Assembly (NCBI GenBank): GCA_032164245.1
Contig: JAVMKO010000010.1
Location: 27,788,189 to 27,852,188 of the forward strand
DNA: 64,000 nt
From: Sternotherus odoratus
Taxonomy: Eukaryota; Chordata; Testudines; Kinosternidae
Reading direction: 5' to 3'
The translations under genes and the position numbers were made by a program. Within the stretch, counting starts at the first letter, position 1. Each line of letters opens with the position of its first letter. Below the pieces are notes generated by a model. That model did not search any database. It saw only the letters and a list, made by a program, of their open reading frames with translations, and was not told the origin of the DNA. This document shows positions 11,620 through 22,926 of the stretch, one piece after another.

Positions 11620-11865
11620 CTATGTAATGGTTCACAAACACTATTACTTCTCATCAGAGATCTCAAATCACTTTATAAAAACTATGAATTAAGTTTTAAC
11701 ACCCCAGTCAGGTAAAACAAAATCCAATTTTGCAGGTATGGAAACTGAGGCTCAAAGAGGTTACATGACTTCTCCAAGGTCATATAGGAAGTTTGTGATG
11801 GAACCAGGAGCAGAAACCCAAAATCCAAACTCTCAATTCCACTCTTCAATCAAAGGGACCCAACC
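11620..11865 (-). repeat. MIR/CORE-SINE copy
   Basis: The minus-strand core is clear: tatggaaactgaggctc, aaagaggttacatgact, ccaaggtcatataggaag and agcagaaacccaaaatcc follow MIR order. The region 11640-11690 may be its L2-like tail. Confidence 0.75.
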
Positions 11866-13165
11866 ATCACCTGCCGCTATATATTGATTTATTAGTATTT
11901 GTTGGGGCAGGGAGCCTGTAGTATAGAAGTTTTCCTGCAGTTGTCTCCTAAAGAATGGCTGCCGCTCAAACAGATTTTAATACTAAACATCTGCTGGACA
12001 CCCTTCTTCTGCCAAACAAATGTCACATCAAGAAGGTCACTTACATAGTGCTAACATCTTAATAAGTCATTCCATTTCCATTTGGCTCAAAGCTTTAATA
12101 CTTGGAGACAGTTTGAAGTTTTCCACATTATTAGCAAGCGGCTTACTCAAAAACTGCAGATGTGAAGGTTACATTGAATATGTCCTTATACTTTCCGATA
12201 GAGTTCATGTACTGTATTCCAAAGCAGTCTAAGGAAGCTCAGTCCTCATTCATCTAAATTTTGAGTCTGAAAAATCCAGCATCAAAAGGCTTTTCTCCCT
12301 TATTTATATGTAATATCTCTCCCTCCACTTTCATTTTAACTTTGTAACTGTATTACTTAACTCTCTAAAGCATTTGCGGAGACAGATTGTGATAGCCCTT
12401 TGGGATACAGATTTGGTAGTAAAGAAAATTATGTATATTTCAGCTTTCAACTCATTTCTGGTCTTTTATAATCTCCTTTACGATGTGCACTTTACTTTTA
12501 ACATAGTATACCAACAGAAAAAGAACAAATATATGGTTCTGTGACTGAACACACTGCCACACGCAGCTTCTGTTGAAATCTGGTTTATGGATAGACTGTA
12601 TTCTTAATGGCAGGAAAATATTTCAGATTAAGTTACAACACAGTGATCCACAATACATAGAGTGAAGAATTTGGCAGTCAGTTTTGTTAAACTGACTCTA
12701 CCTAGAGAGTGAGACTTTGAAACCCAGCCCTGGTAGCTACACTGGATTTTATGACAGCACATACAGGAAATTTCAACAACTTTATGTGCCAAGTAAGATT
12801 AGGGAGCGGTAAGAATGTAAAGCAGTACAGAGCTCTATCTGATGAGGTAGCACACAGCAATGCTAAGTTCTTTTCCTCACAGTGGGTAACACCAGAGGAA
12901 GGTAACTAAATATTCAGGATCGTGATGTGACAATTGCTTAGTCAGCAATTTAGGGGAGAATCTGAGTGCTTGGGCTAACTGTATCACGGCAGTTTCATAT
13001 TTCACTGAATAGACTATTAATCGGCTTAATTCAGGAAAGCAATTGGTCCTTAAACATTCACTATTTTGGGAAATAAATGGATTAAAACAGCTCATAGAAC
13101 ATATGATTATTAGCCCCAGATTTTTAAAGGCATTAAGGCATTGCTGCACTCAGCTTCTCAACGTG
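11866..13165. other. Unique DNA, no feature seen
   Basis: No exon or repeat boundary can be supported. A short open frame at 12877-13149 (minus) has no recognisable domain. Confidence 0.5.
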
Positions 13166-13300
13166 TGACTGATTTAGGAGCCTAAATCTGATATTGAAAT
13201 GGGATTTATGCACTTGAGTGTAAAGTCCAGTCAGTGAGATTTAGGCTCATAAGTGCCTAAATCCATTTTGAAAATGACATTTAGGCTCCTAAATCAGTTA
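13166..13300. mobile_element. Palindromic MITE with TTTAGGAGCCTAAAT ends
   Basis: The ends tgactgatttaggagcctaa (13166) and ttaggctcctaaatcagtta (to 13300) are inverted repeats of about 22 bp with one mismatch. Internal copies of the same word (gatttaggctcataagtgcc, cctaaatccattttgaaaat) give the subrepeats typical of a sauropsid repeat I know by pattern. The superfamily was not determined because no clear target duplication is visible. Confidence 0.65.
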
Positions 13301-14505
13301 GGTGTTGTAACAGTGAGTGCAGCAGCTTTAAAATTTTTAAACAGCTTTAAAAAACTAAGACAATCATTAAACAGGTTTAAGACAATAGTCAAGAGTTTTA
13401 CAGAAAAATACAGGACACAGCACTACCATCAGATATGTGTACACAACTCATTGACTTTGGAGTGAATTCTAGAGGTGTATGAGAGCATCTCTCACATCTG
13501 CTTTCTGCCTTCATTACCCTATCCATCCTTACATTGAAACAAGACTATATTGTCGTAGAGTGAATATTTTGAGTATCACTGTTGAAACCATGAAGAACAG
13601 TGCGGTGTGTTTTAAAAAACAAGGACACTAAAAACACTTCAGTTCTTTTATTTACTTTTTCCTTGCTGCCTTAAAACTGATGTTGAGTCTCATTTTTATC
13701 ATAATCCATCTAATCAGTGAACCATTGCACTTTGTAATTAAATGCTTTCAAAGCATGGTTTCTATTTTTAATTAGCTTTTTAAGGTTAAAATGATAGAAT
13801 ACAAAGGCTATTAATAGATACCAGGGGACAAAGCAAAAAGCTAACTGCTGAAGAGGAAGAAAGGGAAAAGGGAGCAAAAAAAAAAAAAAGTCAGTTTTCC
13901 AAGATGCATATGCATGGAGTCCTTTGAAAGAAAAGGATTTTAAGTTCCATAAATATAATTAGAACGGAAATAAAAAATGGTGTAATATGTTTGCTATTAT
14001 GTTAAGCATAAGAATTGCCAAGCTGGGCTTCGACTTCTGGAAAGGTTTAATTCTTTGTTTGGGAAGAAATGAAAAGAAAGATCAAAGACATTCTTAATTT
14101 ATTTTTATTTATAAAATAAGCACTTCGTTCATTTCAGTGTACTCAGCTAAGATGGATAACATGACCATTGGCACTGAGACTATGGTATTAGCTACTCTGC
14201 TGGAGTTCTGGAAGTTATGTTCAAACCTTCAACCAGGCTGTTTTCCAAAGACTGTCCCAAACTAATGTGCAATTTTGAACTGTAAACTACCATACAAATT
14301 TCCCTGCAAGCATATGTGCTTGGGCTGACACAGAATAATCATTCCACCCAGCCTCCCAGCCGTGTACCAAACCACATGGGGGCTCGTCTAGTTTAACTAA
14401 AAGGGAGCTTGATATAAAACTACAGTATTATCTTTGAAAGTAACATCTGCTTTAGAGCCCATAGGTGATCATTATCTAATCTATGTTTATTAAGTGGCTA
14501 AAGTA
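13301..14505. other. Unique AT-rich DNA, no feature seen
   Basis: There are A runs at 13877-13890 and long AT-rich stretches. No element ends or exons were found. Confidence 0.5.
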
Positions 14506-14685
14506 GGGCTGTCGACTAATCGCATTTAACTCACACAATAAACTCAAAAAAATGAATTGTGATTAAAAAAATTGCAATTAATCACATTGTTAAAAAATAA
14601 AATACCAATTGAAATTAAATATTTTTGCACCTTTTTCTACAATTTTCAACTATATCAATTTCAATTACAGCAGAGAATACAAATT

Positions 14686-15515
14686 TTAGAGGGGTAGCCA
14701 TCTTAGTCTGTCTCAGTAAAAATGACGAGGAGTCCTTGTGCACCTTAGAGACTAACACATTTATTTGGGCAAAAGCTTTTAAGGGCTACAACCTACTTCA
14801 TCCGATGAATGGAGTGGAAAATACAGTAAGCAGGTACAAATATACAGCACATGAAACGATGGAAGTATTTGTTTCAGGTTGGAGGGCTGTCTGTAAGTGA
14901 GGATTGGCCTGTCTCCCAAGATCTGTGAGAGTGAGGGATTGTCCTTCAGGATAGGCTATGGATCCTTAATGATGCGCTGGAGAGGTTTTAGTGGGGGGCT
15001 TTAGGTGACAGCTAGTGGCGTTCTGTTACTTTCTTTGTTGGGCATGTCCTATAGAAGGTGATTTCTGGGTACCCTTCTGGCTCTGTCAATCCCAAGATGA
15101 GTATTGTAGTTTTAAGAATCCTTGATAGAGATCTCTTCTAAGGGATTGGAGAAAATGTGTTTGTATCTTATGGCTTGGTTGTAGATAATGGATCATGTGC
15201 TGTGGTCTGGATGAAAGCTGGAGGCATGCAGATAAGTATAGCAGTCAGGTTTCCAGTATATTGGTGTTTATGTGACCATCGCTTATTTGCACTGTAGTAT
15301 CCAGAAAGTGGATCTCATGTGTGGACTGGTCTAGCCTGGTTGATGGTGGGGTGGAAATTGTTGAAATCCTGGTGGAATTCCTCAAGGGCCTCCTTCCCAT
15401 GGGTCCAGATGATGAAGATGAGTAGGGGCGCTAGGGGACGAGAGCTGAGAAAGTGTTGTTCTAAGTCAGCCATAAAAATGTTGGCATACTGTGGGGCCAT
15501 GTATCTCCAATTCAG
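14686..15515 (-). pseudogene. Penelope-like element, RT-to-3' end fragment, inactive
   Basis: Reading the minus strand, 15515 to about 15315 encodes part of a PLE reverse transcriptase: RYMAPQYANIFMADLEQ, then a leucine/serine stretch, then IFIIWTHGKEALEEFHQDF. Between LAPLL and IFIIW the segment that should hold the catalytic aspartates is absent, so the enzyme is dead. Downstream to 14686 is decayed sequence and the family 3' tail (aggagtccttgtgcacc, gactaacacatttatttgg, gggctacaacctacttcatc on the plus strand). The 3' end faces outward to the left arm of the enclosing fold-back element. Confidence 0.8.
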
Positions 15516-15519
15516 CAAA

Positions 15520-16643
15520 CAGGAGAAGATCAAGAATGTCCATTGGCCAAACTGGACAGTCTCTATGCAAAAGAACAAATGGACACAAATCTGACATCAG
15601 GAATTATAACATTCAAAAACCAATAGAAGAATACTTCAATCTCCCCGGATACTCAATAACACACTTAAACGTGGCCATTCTTCAACAAAAAAACCCTTCA
15701 AAAACAGACTCCAGTGAGAAACTTTTGAATTGGAATTAATTTGTAAACTTGACACCATCAAATTAGGCCTGAATAAAGACTGGGAGTGGAAGGGTCAGTG
15801 TGGCAGGGCTGGGGTATAAACCCTGCTTGCTGATAGCAGGGCTAGGGGCAGAGGCAAGAGCAGCCCAGCTGAGAGCCCTAACGAGGGCTAGCTGGCAGAA
15901 CTATGGTGGAGCAAGTGGAAACAGCTGGGGCTGGGAGCTGTGAGGGCTTGAAAAGCCCTGAGCCCCAGACAGAAGGGGGGAGGCCAGGAAGGAGGCAGGG
16001 AGGTGCTCTGTCTCTGAGTGGAGGGCCAAATGGCCTCAAGGGCTAGGGGCTTAAAAGCCAGTAAAGGGAAGGTGACTGTTGTGGTGGTTTTGGGGGAGCA
16101 CTTTGCTGATACAATAGAACTGCACTGTAAATAAAGGACACTTGGAAATCACCAAAAAGAGTGTGGAAAACAGCTTTATTGAAGGCACCAGACCATAGAA
16201 CCCAGGTGAACCCAGAGCATCCAGAGGGGACCCTGTGACAGTCAGTATTAAAAAATAATTTCCTTTCTGTTGATACTCACACCTTCTTGTCAACTGTTGG
16301 GAACGGGCCACATCCACCATGATTGAATTGGCCTTGTTAGCACTACAAAAAGTAAATTTCCCTGTGTTGATATTCACTCCATCTTGTCAACTGTTGGGAA
16401 TGGGCCACATCCACCCTCGTTGAATTGAACTCGTTATCACGGACCCCCTACTTGCTAAGGCAACCCCATCTTTTCATGTGCTGTATATTTATACCAGCTT
16501 ACTGTATTTTCCACTCCATGCATCTGATGAAGTGGGTTATAGCCCAAAAAAGCTTATGCCTAAATAAATTTTTAGTCTCTAAGGTGCCACAAGGACTCCT
16601 CGTTATTTTTAATGAGACAGACTAACACAGCTACCGCTCTGAA
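15520..16643 (+). pseudogene. Penelope-like element, endonuclease-to-3' end fragment, inactive
   Basis: From about 15531 the plus strand reads IGQTGQSLCKRTNGHKSDI, then a segment with EYFNLPGYS and HLNVAILQQK. This is the C-terminal part of the GIY-YIG endonuclease domain found in PLEs. Then follow the 3' non-coding region with two copies of cttcttgtcaactgttggga (near 16280 and 16385) and the tail gcatctgatgaagtgggtta ... aaataaatttttagtctc ... ggactcctcg ... agactaacacagctacc. A solo LTR (15799-16240) interrupts it. It abuts the minus-strand copy head to head. Confidence 0.85.
15799..16240 (+). mobile_element. Solo LTR, 442 bp, with 5-bp TSD
   Basis: Begins TGTGGCAGGG and ends CCCTGTGACA, the short TG...CA inverted ends of an LTR. 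It is flanked by identical gtcag (15794-15798 and 16241-16245). A TATAA box lies near 15815 and an AATAAA signal near 16131, which sets the orientation. No internal region or second LTR is present, so it formed by recombination between two LTRs. A 5-bp duplication fits Gypsy or ERVL-type integrases. It lies in the plus-strand PLE copy and is younger than it. Confidence 0.85.
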
Positions 16644-16789
16644 ATTTGTATTCCATGTTGTAATTGAAATCAGTAAATCTGAGAATATAAAAAAATATCA
16701 AAAATATTTTAAAAGGGCAATCTAGTATTATTTAATGGTGTGATTAATTGCAATTAATTTGTTTAATCATTTGACAGCCTAGTCTGAAG

Positions 16790-19144
16790 CATTGATGGTG
16801 TGATTTACAGTGTTTTTAAGTCCAGCTCACACTGGGGTCATCTCCTGCAATAGTTGTTTTGTTTAGCCCTTCTGTAGCAAGTCTCACCTCTTCTACTGCT
16901 TCCACTGATTTTATATCTATAACCACTTCTGTGACAAATTGTTAGGCACTTAACTACTTTTAAAATAATTGTTAGTAGTTTGGCTTCTTTAATTCTCCAT
17001 TCTCAGTCTGCCATCATGTCATGCCCTGGAATTACAGAGCAGATGTACAAAGAAGAGTGTTGTAATAACATGTATCCATAATGATGCAACTGGGCTGTAG
17101 GCTAGTCTATTCACACATGCATCACTGTGGCATCTGAATTCATCCGCCCTTTATGCTAAACTCCTATTGAAGTTGGTGAGTTCTGCATATAGAACAAGGA
17201 TAGAAGACTGTACAAAAATACAGTGGCAGCTTCAACTGAAGTTCCCTGTTTTCCTTGGTTTGTCAAGGCTTTAATGTTATTTGACAGCTTTTCATACAAT
17301 ATTTATTATGGCTGCAATTTTTCCCATTAACATGTTTTAAGCTAAAAAATGTCACTTTTACTGTATTAAATATACACAGTCTGTGACATTTCAAGTGAGC
17401 GTCTCCTTAGTAGAGTTTTTTTGTTCTAACTCTTTGTTTTTTCTAAGATGCTGCTCACATCTTCCTGTGGTTTTCCTTTGATGTCTATATACTCCTTATA
17501 TTTGGGGCATATGTGTTGCAATGATTCTGAGCACAATGGAAATCACAGGTAGTACTCAAGTCATAACCATTATTGTTCAAATTAAAAGTGAATAGAAAAA
17601 AATATTTAGTAACATCAAAGTTAGAACAAGTCACGTATCAAAGAAATGGGCCAGAGCTTACTTCTTTGGGCAGCCTAGATTCTCTTTGATGCATCAGCAT
17701 TTTGAATTAGCAGGTGCACATGTGCAGTGTATACAACAAATTGGTTAATTTGCTGCTTGATAGGCTTAGATATGTTAGCATTTCAGTCACCTTGCAGTTT
17801 ATCAAGTGGCTGAAGAGAACTAATCACTTACCATATTACATCTGATCTACATTGATAGCAACAAAGAGGGAGAAAAAGTCATAAGATTCCTTTCTGAAGT
17901 CACCAAAAGGCAATTTCCCCCAACTATTATTTCTTTCCTGTCACTTTTTTTTAAATAGTCAACTCATACAAACTGAAGTTTGTATCTGCTCATCTAGAGC
18001 TCCTGCCATGCATCAAAATTGAAAACATAATTTTCATTCCTTCTACATGAACTGAATTGTTGTTATTATCTGGATTTCCAGATGTGAAAATCTGTCATCT
18101 CTGTCAAGTTCCATGCATCTAAATTTGTATTTCAGCAACCTGGCTTACAGGTCTGAAATCATGCTGTGTATCTAAAAGGAAAAGGTAATTTCTTTCCCTC
18201 CTACAACGAATGCCCAATTGTTATGATTCTATTCTCCCTTATGAATTTGTCCCTATTTATTTTTTAATAATATACGTAATGTATCTAATATTTTGAGTAG
18301 CCTAGAATTCTTTATTTGAATCTTTACTCTCTGCTGAGATTAGAAGTGCATGTTTTATCATTTTAATCATTTAAGCAGCGAGGGTGGATTATTCACAAGA
18401 AATTTCTTTTCCTCATAAAAACAGGCTTGTTTGTGAAGGTTTGTGAAATGGGAAGCAATTCCAGTAACATTTACAAGAAATTCTAGTAACATTACACATG
18501 GAATATTTTGTAATTAATAAAATGACCACATTGTGGTGACACTTTTTATGGTTGCAGAATAGTCATGCAAATGAGAAAAGTAAACTTTAAAAATAACTGA
18601 CAGCTTCTGATTCAACACATGAGCACTATGCAGAGTGGAGATTTTACTTATGTATTTATTTATTTTGCAACTTAGTGTTCTAATGAGTTTATCATACACT
18701 TCTGGGCATGTCCATTAACATTTTATTCTGAAAAAAAACACAGCTTTGATAACATCTACACTCTATTCTGTTCACTCCAAACATTATCCATCACTGAACA
18801 GTTATTCACTGAACTGCTTTTTTTTGGTGAACAAAACAGAAATTCTACTTAATGCAGCAATACATATTGAACAAATCTTGTATAGTGACAAACATCCAAA
18901 CAGTTAGAATGATATGCAAAAAAGGACACTCAAGGTGTCCCAAACAGAAGTTCCTGGGACAATGTACAAAAGCAGAGTAAGCCTATGATACGCCCAATGG
19001 TGTCTCACAGAAGAGGAAGCTTGAGATATAAAAACAATTGTCCACACTCATACTCTGGATGCTACCATACAATAAAAAGCCAAGCCACCTCCCTATCTAT
19101 TACTGCTAAGAACCATAGGCTTTTGCACAGCTTTGAGCTTCTGT
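16790..19144. other. Unique AT-rich DNA, no feature seen
   Basis: About 2.3 kb of low-GC sequence lacks tandem arrays, inverted ends or plausible exons. Confidence 0.5.
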
Positions 19145-19295
19145 TGATGGGACAGCTCAGCATATGTTCGAAAGCTTGTCTCTCTCTCTCACCAACAGAA
19201 GTTGGTCCAATAAAAGATCCACTCTGTGGTCCTCATCCACTTTGTGTCTCTAATACCTTGGGACCAACAGAGCTACAACAACACTGCATACAATG
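19145..19295 (+). mobile_element. PLE-type tail, second subfamily, truncated
   Basis: Contains gttcgaaagcttgtctctc, ccaacagaagttggtcc, aataaaagatccactctg and ttgggaccaacagagctac. This is the same repeat as 3985-4165 and 47310-47445 but on the plus strand. The segment corresponding to the CTGAAGAAG box is missing or replaced at the 5' truncation. Confidence 0.5.
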
Positions 19296-19482
19296 ATATG
19301 AGAGTGCAGGCTGAGAAACAGTGATGTAATTTGTCACACATTAATTGTCATGTCCTACTACAATAAATTTTGGTTAAAATGTTATGCTGTAGAAATAGCA
19401 TGGCCTCATAAATTAGCAATCGACTGAAAATATTTGCTGCAGGATTGTTCTTCAACTCATAAAGCTACAAAGTATTTGTAAA

Positions 19483-19690
19483 CAGGGCAAGCTCCAGGCA
19501 CCAGTGCCCCAAGCACGTTGGGGGCGGCACTCCGCTTCTTTCAGCGGCATTTTGGCGGACGTACCCGTTTCACCGCTTTGTCTGGTGCCAACGTTTTGGT
19601 GGCAGCTCGATGAGTTGAGGAGTTTTTTATTTTTATTTTATTTTATTTTCTTTACCTCCTGGGTCCGCGAAAAGGCTGGAGCCGGCCCTG
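19483..19690. mobile_element. Short hAT element, 208 bp
   Basis: Ends CAGGGCAAGCTCCAGG and, inverted, CAGGGCCGGCTCCAG. Flanks tttgtaaa (19475-19482) and tttttaaa (19691-19698) match at 7 of 8 bases. It contains agcacgttgggggcggcac and an (T)nA-rich tract near 19625-19650. No coding capacity. Part of a related sequence occurs inside the Tigger element at about 27807. Confidence 0.8.
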
Positions 19691-19829
19691 TTTTTAAAGG
19701 AAGTGAAATTGTCCTTTGTTATGCAAAGAGATTCTTCTTTAGAGAACAGAAAATCTCTTATAATCCTTTTTTTAAAATGAATAGTATGTTGCTTCTTATG
19801 AACATCTTACCCATAAAACTGAGGCTGTG

Positions 19830-20068
19830 TTGTCTATTGATGGTACTGGATTTCGAAGCCCTGGATTCTATTCCCAGCAATCCCAATGATATGCTGCGAC
19901 ACTCTGGTCACATCCCTTCTCCTCTATTTCCAGTTTCACCTATCTTGACTATTTAGCCTGCAAGCTCTTTAGGGGCAAGAACTGTCTTTTCCTATGGGTT
20001 AGTGCAGCACCTAGTGCAATTTTTGGGCACTATTAGAATACAAATAATAAAGATAAAAGTGAAGATAA
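19830..20068 (+). repeat. Near full-length MIR/CORE-SINE with LINE-derived tail
   Basis: A tRNA-like/CORE part (gaagccctggattctattcc, then a diverged core near 19895-19945) is followed by the tail gcaagctctttaggggcaag, tagtgcagcacctagtgc and gaatacaaataataaagat. It is the longest copy of this family in the window. Confidence 0.7.
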
Positions 20069-20211
20069 TATGGAAATAACCGTATGTCTTATCTAGAGGA
20101 ACACAATTTTACAAAATGAGAGGTACATGAGACTGCTAAGTAGGTGCTGGGAGGAGGAAGGATGAGGTGGGGTCCAGGACTTGGTTTTTGCAATGCATTT
20201 GCATGGCATTA

Positions 20212-20807
20212 CAGTAAACCCTCGATTTAACGGACCCCGATTTAACGGACTTCGGATGCAACGGACAAAATTTCTGATGCATCCGAAATCCGTTATTCGG
20301 GGGCTGCCGGCTCCCGCCCCGGGGAGCCGGGCAGGAGCTGTCACTCCCCGCAGAAGTTGACAGCTCCTGCCCGGCTCCCCGCAGCCGGGAGCCAGGCGGG
20401 AGCTGTCAACCCCCCCCCCCCCCCGGCTCCCCTGTGTTGACAGCTCCCGCCGGGACTTGACAGCTCCCCCCCACAGCGGCCGGGAGGGGGAGCCGGGCGG
20501 GGGGGGGGTTGACAGTTCCCGCCCGGCTCCCCACAGCGGGGAGCCCGGCGGGAGCTGTCAAACCCCCCCCCCCCAGCCGGGACCCGGGCGGGCGGGTTGA
20601 CGGCTGCCGCCAGGGTCCCAGCAGCCGGGCTCCCGGCCGTGATAAAAGTAAAACCTCGACATAACGGACTAATTCGGGCAAGGGGGGTGTCCATTGTCAG
20701 CCGAAAGTCCATTATTTAATAATTTAAAAAAATTATTAAATAACGGACTTTCGGCTTTAATGGACACCCCCTCGCCCGAATTAGTCCGTTATATTGAGGT
20801 TTCACTG
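20212..20807. mobile_element. Tigger/pogo-type element, 596 bp, GC-rich palindromic core
   Basis: The left end CAGTAAACCCTCGATTTAAC and right end, inverted, CAGTGAAACCTCAATATAAC are flanked by TA (20210-20211, 20808-20809), the Tc1/mariner target. The interior 20298-20640 alternates ttgacagctcccgcc and ggcgggagctgtcaa with ggctcccc/ggggagcc, so it folds on itself repeatedly. The right 160 bp (20648-20805) is a separate long palindrome, suggesting a composite. No transposase is present. Confidence 0.75.
20648..20805. repeat. Long near-perfect palindrome, about 78-bp arms
   Basis: The arm beginning gtaaaacctcgacataacgg and running through cgggcaaggggggtgtcc to ttatttaataattt is mirrored by aaattattaaataacgg to ggtttcac. 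Only a few mismatches are seen. The centre lies near 20727, with almost no spacer. Confidence 0.85.
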
Positions 20808-20809
20808 TA

Positions 20810-21152
20810 TTTGATTACTTTTATGGTTCCTATATTTTACGCAATGTATACTTTTGAATCATACGGTCTTCAAGGTTACCTTGCATTTGTGAATAATTGT
20901 TTTTGTTTAAGAAAAGTTGAGTAAGTGCACTTTACTGAAAGAAAAAAGATTTCAAGTGTCCTTCCCTAATGCTTCATTATTTTTGTATATAAATAAATAA
21001 AGGGTCTGCTTTTTGTTATTCTGATTTATGCTGATTAGCCTTTCACTCCATGAGCAGTTCTGATGAAATCAACCTTAGGGTGCCAGATACGAATCCTTAA
21101 ACATGCTATAGGAAGGATGCTGGCACTGGCTTTATAACTTAAAAAACGAACT
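20810..21152. other. Unique DNA between Tigger and hAT elements
   Basis: AT-rich, no feature seen. Confidence 0.5.
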
Positions 21153-21299
21153 ACTATTAGTAGGCTGACCATACGTCCTGTTTTGAACGGGACAGTCCCG
21201 TTTTTTACATATTTTCCGACCGTCCCGTCTTTTTAGTATAAATATCAAATTTGTCCCGTTTTTGCTTTTTGCTAAAAAAAAAACGGAACGCAGCTTATT

Positions 21300-21831
<532 letters not shown>

Positions 21832-21833
21832 TA

Positions 21834-22200
21834 GGGGCCGTGTGTGAAAGTGGGTGGAAGTGAGGGGCACAGGGTTGTGTGTGAAGGGAGGTACTGGGGC
21901 TGCATGTGAAGGGGGTGGTAGGTGGTGGACACGAGGCTGTGTGTGAAGGGGGTATTGGGGGAGTAGGGGGCATGGAATGGGGGGCACAGGGTTGTGTGTG
22001 AAGGAGGGTACTGGGGGGTTCCAGGGCTGTGAGTGAAGGGGGTGGGGGGAAGTGGGGGGCACAGGGTTGTGTGTGAAGGAGGGTACTCGGGGGGTCCACG
22101 GCTGTGAGTGAAGGGGGTGGTGGGGCTAAGAGGGGGGCACAGGGTTGTCTGTGAAGGGAGGTACTGGGGAGTCCAGGGCTGGATGTGAAGAGGGGCAGGG
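21834..22200 (+). repeat. G-rich minisatellite in the captured intron-like part
   Basis: The words gggcacagggttgtgtgtga and ctgtgagtgaagggggtgg recur. Copies of gcacaggg start near 21866, 21984, 22059 and 22138, so the last three are spaced 75-79 bp. It lies just after the splice donor and would belong to intron 1 of the parent gene or have grown inside the transposon. Confidence 0.75.
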
Positions 22201-22926
22201 GGTGGGTAGGGGAGATGGCAGGTGGGTAGGGGTACCATGGTTAACCCCCTCCCTGAACACATGGATGCGGGGGTTGGGCCAAGCCTCAGAGCCCATTCGG
22301 GGCATCAGTCTTCAAGGCACAGCTAAGGCCTGGGCAGGTGGCTGTGGCATGCGTGGGCGATGTGGTGGGGTTGGTGAGAAGCCGTGTTTCTGCTGCAGGA
22401 GATGTAGGGAGAGGACTTGGTCAGTCAGAGGGTTACTGATAGTGGAGGCGGTTGGGGGCCTGCCCGGAGGAGGAAGGCAGAGTGGCTGGCCTGGGGGAAG
22501 CTCTTGTTGCACAAGCTTCTGCCTGTGAGATGCTACGCAGGAAACTGAGCCATAGCTACAAGCTGATGTGGTTGGGGGAGGCAAATAGGGGGTCATTTGA
22601 GGTGTCTGAAGAGAATCATGGAGTGTGAGAAGTTTTATGATAAGGTACTGAAAGACTGAAATTTGCTGCGTAAGATTACTTCATCGGTGAAATATTCATG
22701 GTACGATCATGGTGAAATACAGTCCCCCTTTAAGTCTACCTAAATTTTTGTATGAGTTCTGTCACTGAAGAATAATTGTTAGCTCAAGTCAATATGTTCA
22801 TGTAATAAAACTTTTTTTATCGTCTTATTTTTTCATGAATACAGAATATTACATAACCCCGTCCCGTTTTTGCTATCCCAATGTCCCGTTTTTGTCTCAA
22901 GGAAATATGGTCAGCCTAACTATTAG

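Larger units (their letters stand above)
14514..16781. mobile_element. Fold-back hAT-like element containing PLE copies
   Basis: The left arm (14514-14685) starts TAGGGCTGTCGACTAATCGC. The right arm (16644-16781) ends with the reverse complement TAGGCTGTCAAATGATTAAA. The arms remain recognisably inverted up to their inner ends, gaatacaaatt and aatttgtattc. The flanks ggctaaag (14506-14513) and gtctgaag (16782-16789) match at 6 of 8 bases, consistent with an old 8-bp hAT duplication. All sequence between the arms is PLE and LTR, so the host element was probably a short palindromic MITE. Confidence 0.6.

Noticed and set aside
20341..20712. Pro/Gly-rich minus-strand frames
   Set aside because: Composition artefacts of the palindromic GC-rich core of a Tigger element.
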